Assembly (NCBI GenBank): GCA_964200075.2
Contig: CAXNAA020000482.1
Location: forward strand, 1-20,893
Reading direction: 5' to 3'
Origin: Sphacelaria rigidula
Taxonomy: Eukaryota > Phaeophyceae > Sphacelariales
Length of the DNA: 20,893 nucleotides
Position numbers and translations under genes: made by a program. Of the stretch, positions 19,301-20,893 are shown piece by piece. The notes under the pieces were generated by a model. The model made no database searches. It was not told the DNA's origin and was given only the letters and a program-made list of their open reading frames with translations. The first letter of the stretch is position 1. Each line of letters starts with the position of its first letter.

Positions 19301-19440
19301 GGCTCACGCCGGTGCCCCCGCCGGTGCTGCCGCCGCCGCTAAACACCCTCCGAAAACTTGGGCGACTATCCGACAGGTGAAGAAATAGTGTTTCCAAATA
19401 ATTATTTTTGCACTTCCCGGTCCGATTTTCGACCATCTAC

Positions 19441-20809
19441 ATCCCCCAAAACAAATCCGTCCCCCATTTGTAAAATCCCGTGTTTTTACCTGCCGAAGGC
19501 TCTGTCAGCACAATGCCTGCACCCGCAACACCTCTGTATCCCACGGAAACTGCGTTGTAGACTATACTGTGTTGTAACGGCTAAGACACGGGTTATAGGT
19601 GCGTGGCAACGACCTGGCGGGCTCAGACTCTCCTCCGTTTTCATGTAGGCAATGCATCTTCCATCAGTCCCACCATCCCGAAGCCCCAAAATTACCAGGC
19701 CACCTGCACGACTGGGCGGTATAAAAGTTGAGTAATCAGGTGTTTGGCCATCAACTTACTCAAAATGTAAAAAACCCACGAGTTCCGCGTTCCGTTACTG
19801 TTGGCCGAATTCAAAAGGCCCGCATCTTGACTATTACACGAATGGCGGCTTTGTCCCACTCGTACGCCCTGGTATCCATTTTCCACCTGCAAGGTCAACC
19901 AATTCAAGGCCATGATCATCGGTGGTGGAGGTATTTTTGTGGCCCATCACATCCCTCTGCATGATCAGGGATTCATGGAGGCTGTCAACATCCCTGTCGC
20001 CATCATGGGGGTCGGCGCGAGGTATGTACACTGGTAAACCACATTCCCCTGTGTCATCCGTCAGGAAAACAAAATATAGCTGGCGCATATCAGCATCATG
20101 TAGTCCTGTACTGTATGGATAATTGCACTCTGTATGCGTGCCGGCTATGATTAACTGAACACGCGACCCGTTCACGTCTCGCACCTACGGTTATATGCAC
20201 ACTCGATAATACTATTTACGAGGTTGTGTCGTGCTCCTTTCTCGAGATAGTGTTGCCAAGCTCTCGTGTCAGATATCGCGGCAGGCAGCAAGTGACCAGT
20301 ACGATTTCGATATCCTCGATACCCTTGCGCTCTACTGAGCATGTGGGGTCTCAAACTCGACCGAGTGGAGAGCGATTTCGCCGAACCTGAGCAAGTTTGG
20401 TCGGTTCTAAACGATAGAGCATGTTCCAAACGATGAGGTTCATTTCGAGAACTTTCCGCGAACGATTGTTTCATTTGTCGGTTGTGAACCACATGCTATA
20501 CATCACACATTCCATCACAGCGCGCCGCAGAAACACCCCAAGCAAAAAAATCCTCTCTATCACCCCCGAACAGAGCAAGGTTACATCTGCAGTGCAGTGC
20601 AATCGTGGTGCGTGCAGCATCGGAGCTGTACGTGCGCCAAATTACTAGAATCAAGCGCCGGTGCTGACACTCGGGGTGCAAATTTCCCAACCAGAACCGG
20701 CAACTTGCACGGCCTCAGCGGGAAGATCGTGTAGGATTCCGAAAGAAAGGACAATAAAAAGACAGGAAAACGCGCACGGAAACACGTCCGAAATGGATCT
20801 GGGGCGGAT
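19441..20809 (-). other. Probable protease/gag part of relic 2, mostly unrecognised
   Basis: The only hint is a minus-strand LNWLTLQV string near 19910, resembling the (L)G.(D/N)WL end of Ty3/gypsy proteases. The protease active-site triplet was not found. Frames 20184-19834 and 20492-20172 (116 and 106 codons) carry no zinc knuckle or other gag motif. The assignment rests on position. Confidence 0.3.
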
Positions 20810-20837
20810 GGGGGGAGGGGGGGGGGGGGGGGGGGGG
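20810..20837. repeat. Poly-G tract, 6 G + A + 21 G
   Basis: A near-pure G run at the right end of the window, with G-quadruplex potential. Its length is likely to vary or to be misassembled. Confidence 0.95.
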
Positions 20838-20893
20838 ATCCAGTTTATGGGTCCCTTATATTTTTAAAAAATAGAACCCCCGCCTCCTCGGAG

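Larger units (their letters stand above)
16600..19440 (-). mobile_element. Ty3/gypsy-type LTR retrotransposon pol relic 2 (RT-RNase H-integrase)
   Basis: Read on the minus strand, the order is RT with a YxVDD-type box near 19213, tether near 18500-18300, RNase H from 18334 to about 17900, and integrase from 17833 to about 16820. RNase H before integrase is the Ty3/gypsy arrangement, unlike Ty1/copia. All parts are interrupted by stops and frameshifts, so the copy is dead. It has the same orientation as relic 1 but different motif wording (for example HSDASEY against HTDSY), so the two are not halves of a single element. Neither LTR was found. Confidence 0.85.

Noticed and set aside
1413-19440. 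One large retrotransposon spanning both pol relics
   Set aside because: Both relics contain their own RT and RNase H with different motif wording, so they are two separate elements.

Overview
This looks like nuclear DNA from a eukaryote, not a prokaryote or a virus. No run of tightly packed genes is visible on either strand. Base composition looks balanced (I estimate about half G+C). There are long G or C homopolymers (25 G at 60-84, 21 G at 20817-20837, and several of 10-14), minisatellites, polypyrimidine tracts and decayed LTR retrotransposons. Long homopolymers with Ty3/gypsy debris suit a repeat-rich algal or stramenopile genome, but nothing seen fixes the lineage. No rRNA, tRNA, CRISPR array or intact known gene was recognised.

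Left part (1-4200). A frame open from the left edge to a stop at 1180-1182 is far longer than chance predicts and is the best candidate for real coding sequence, of unknown function. Next to it, on the minus strand, lies a Ty3/gypsy pol relic (about 2795 down to 1413). It has the reverse transcriptase N-terminal region, the central RT motifs, a YLDD box, the tether and RNase H, with frameshifts and stops throughout. No integrase follows where one is expected; the long plus-strand frame lies there instead. The stretch upstream of the RT (2800-4200) is where gag and protease should be, but neither could be recognised.

Middle part (4200-16600). Mostly unassigned sequence holding several kinds of old repeat: a dispersed/tandem family around 8050-9310 with an ATCACGCTGCGATG box; a short minisatellite at 10076-10160; a roughly 190-bp duplication at 10210-10480; pyrimidine and CAGTA-like microsatellites at 12640-12755 and 13138-13212; a roughly 42-bp minisatellite with a palindromic core at 13600-13875; and two oppositely oriented copies of a roughly 270-bp terminal-inverted-repeat element at about 14380-15108.

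Right part (16600-20893). A second Ty3/gypsy pol relic, also on the minus strand, keeps the order RT (about 19300) - tether (18510-18300) - RNase H (18334-17900) - integrase (17833 to about 16820). It is of a different type from the left-hand relic. Beyond its RT, decayed sequence that may include protease and gag runs to the poly-G tract at the right edge. The main interest lies in the unexplained long frame, the inverted pair of small elements with a shared reading frame, and the undescribed repeat families.
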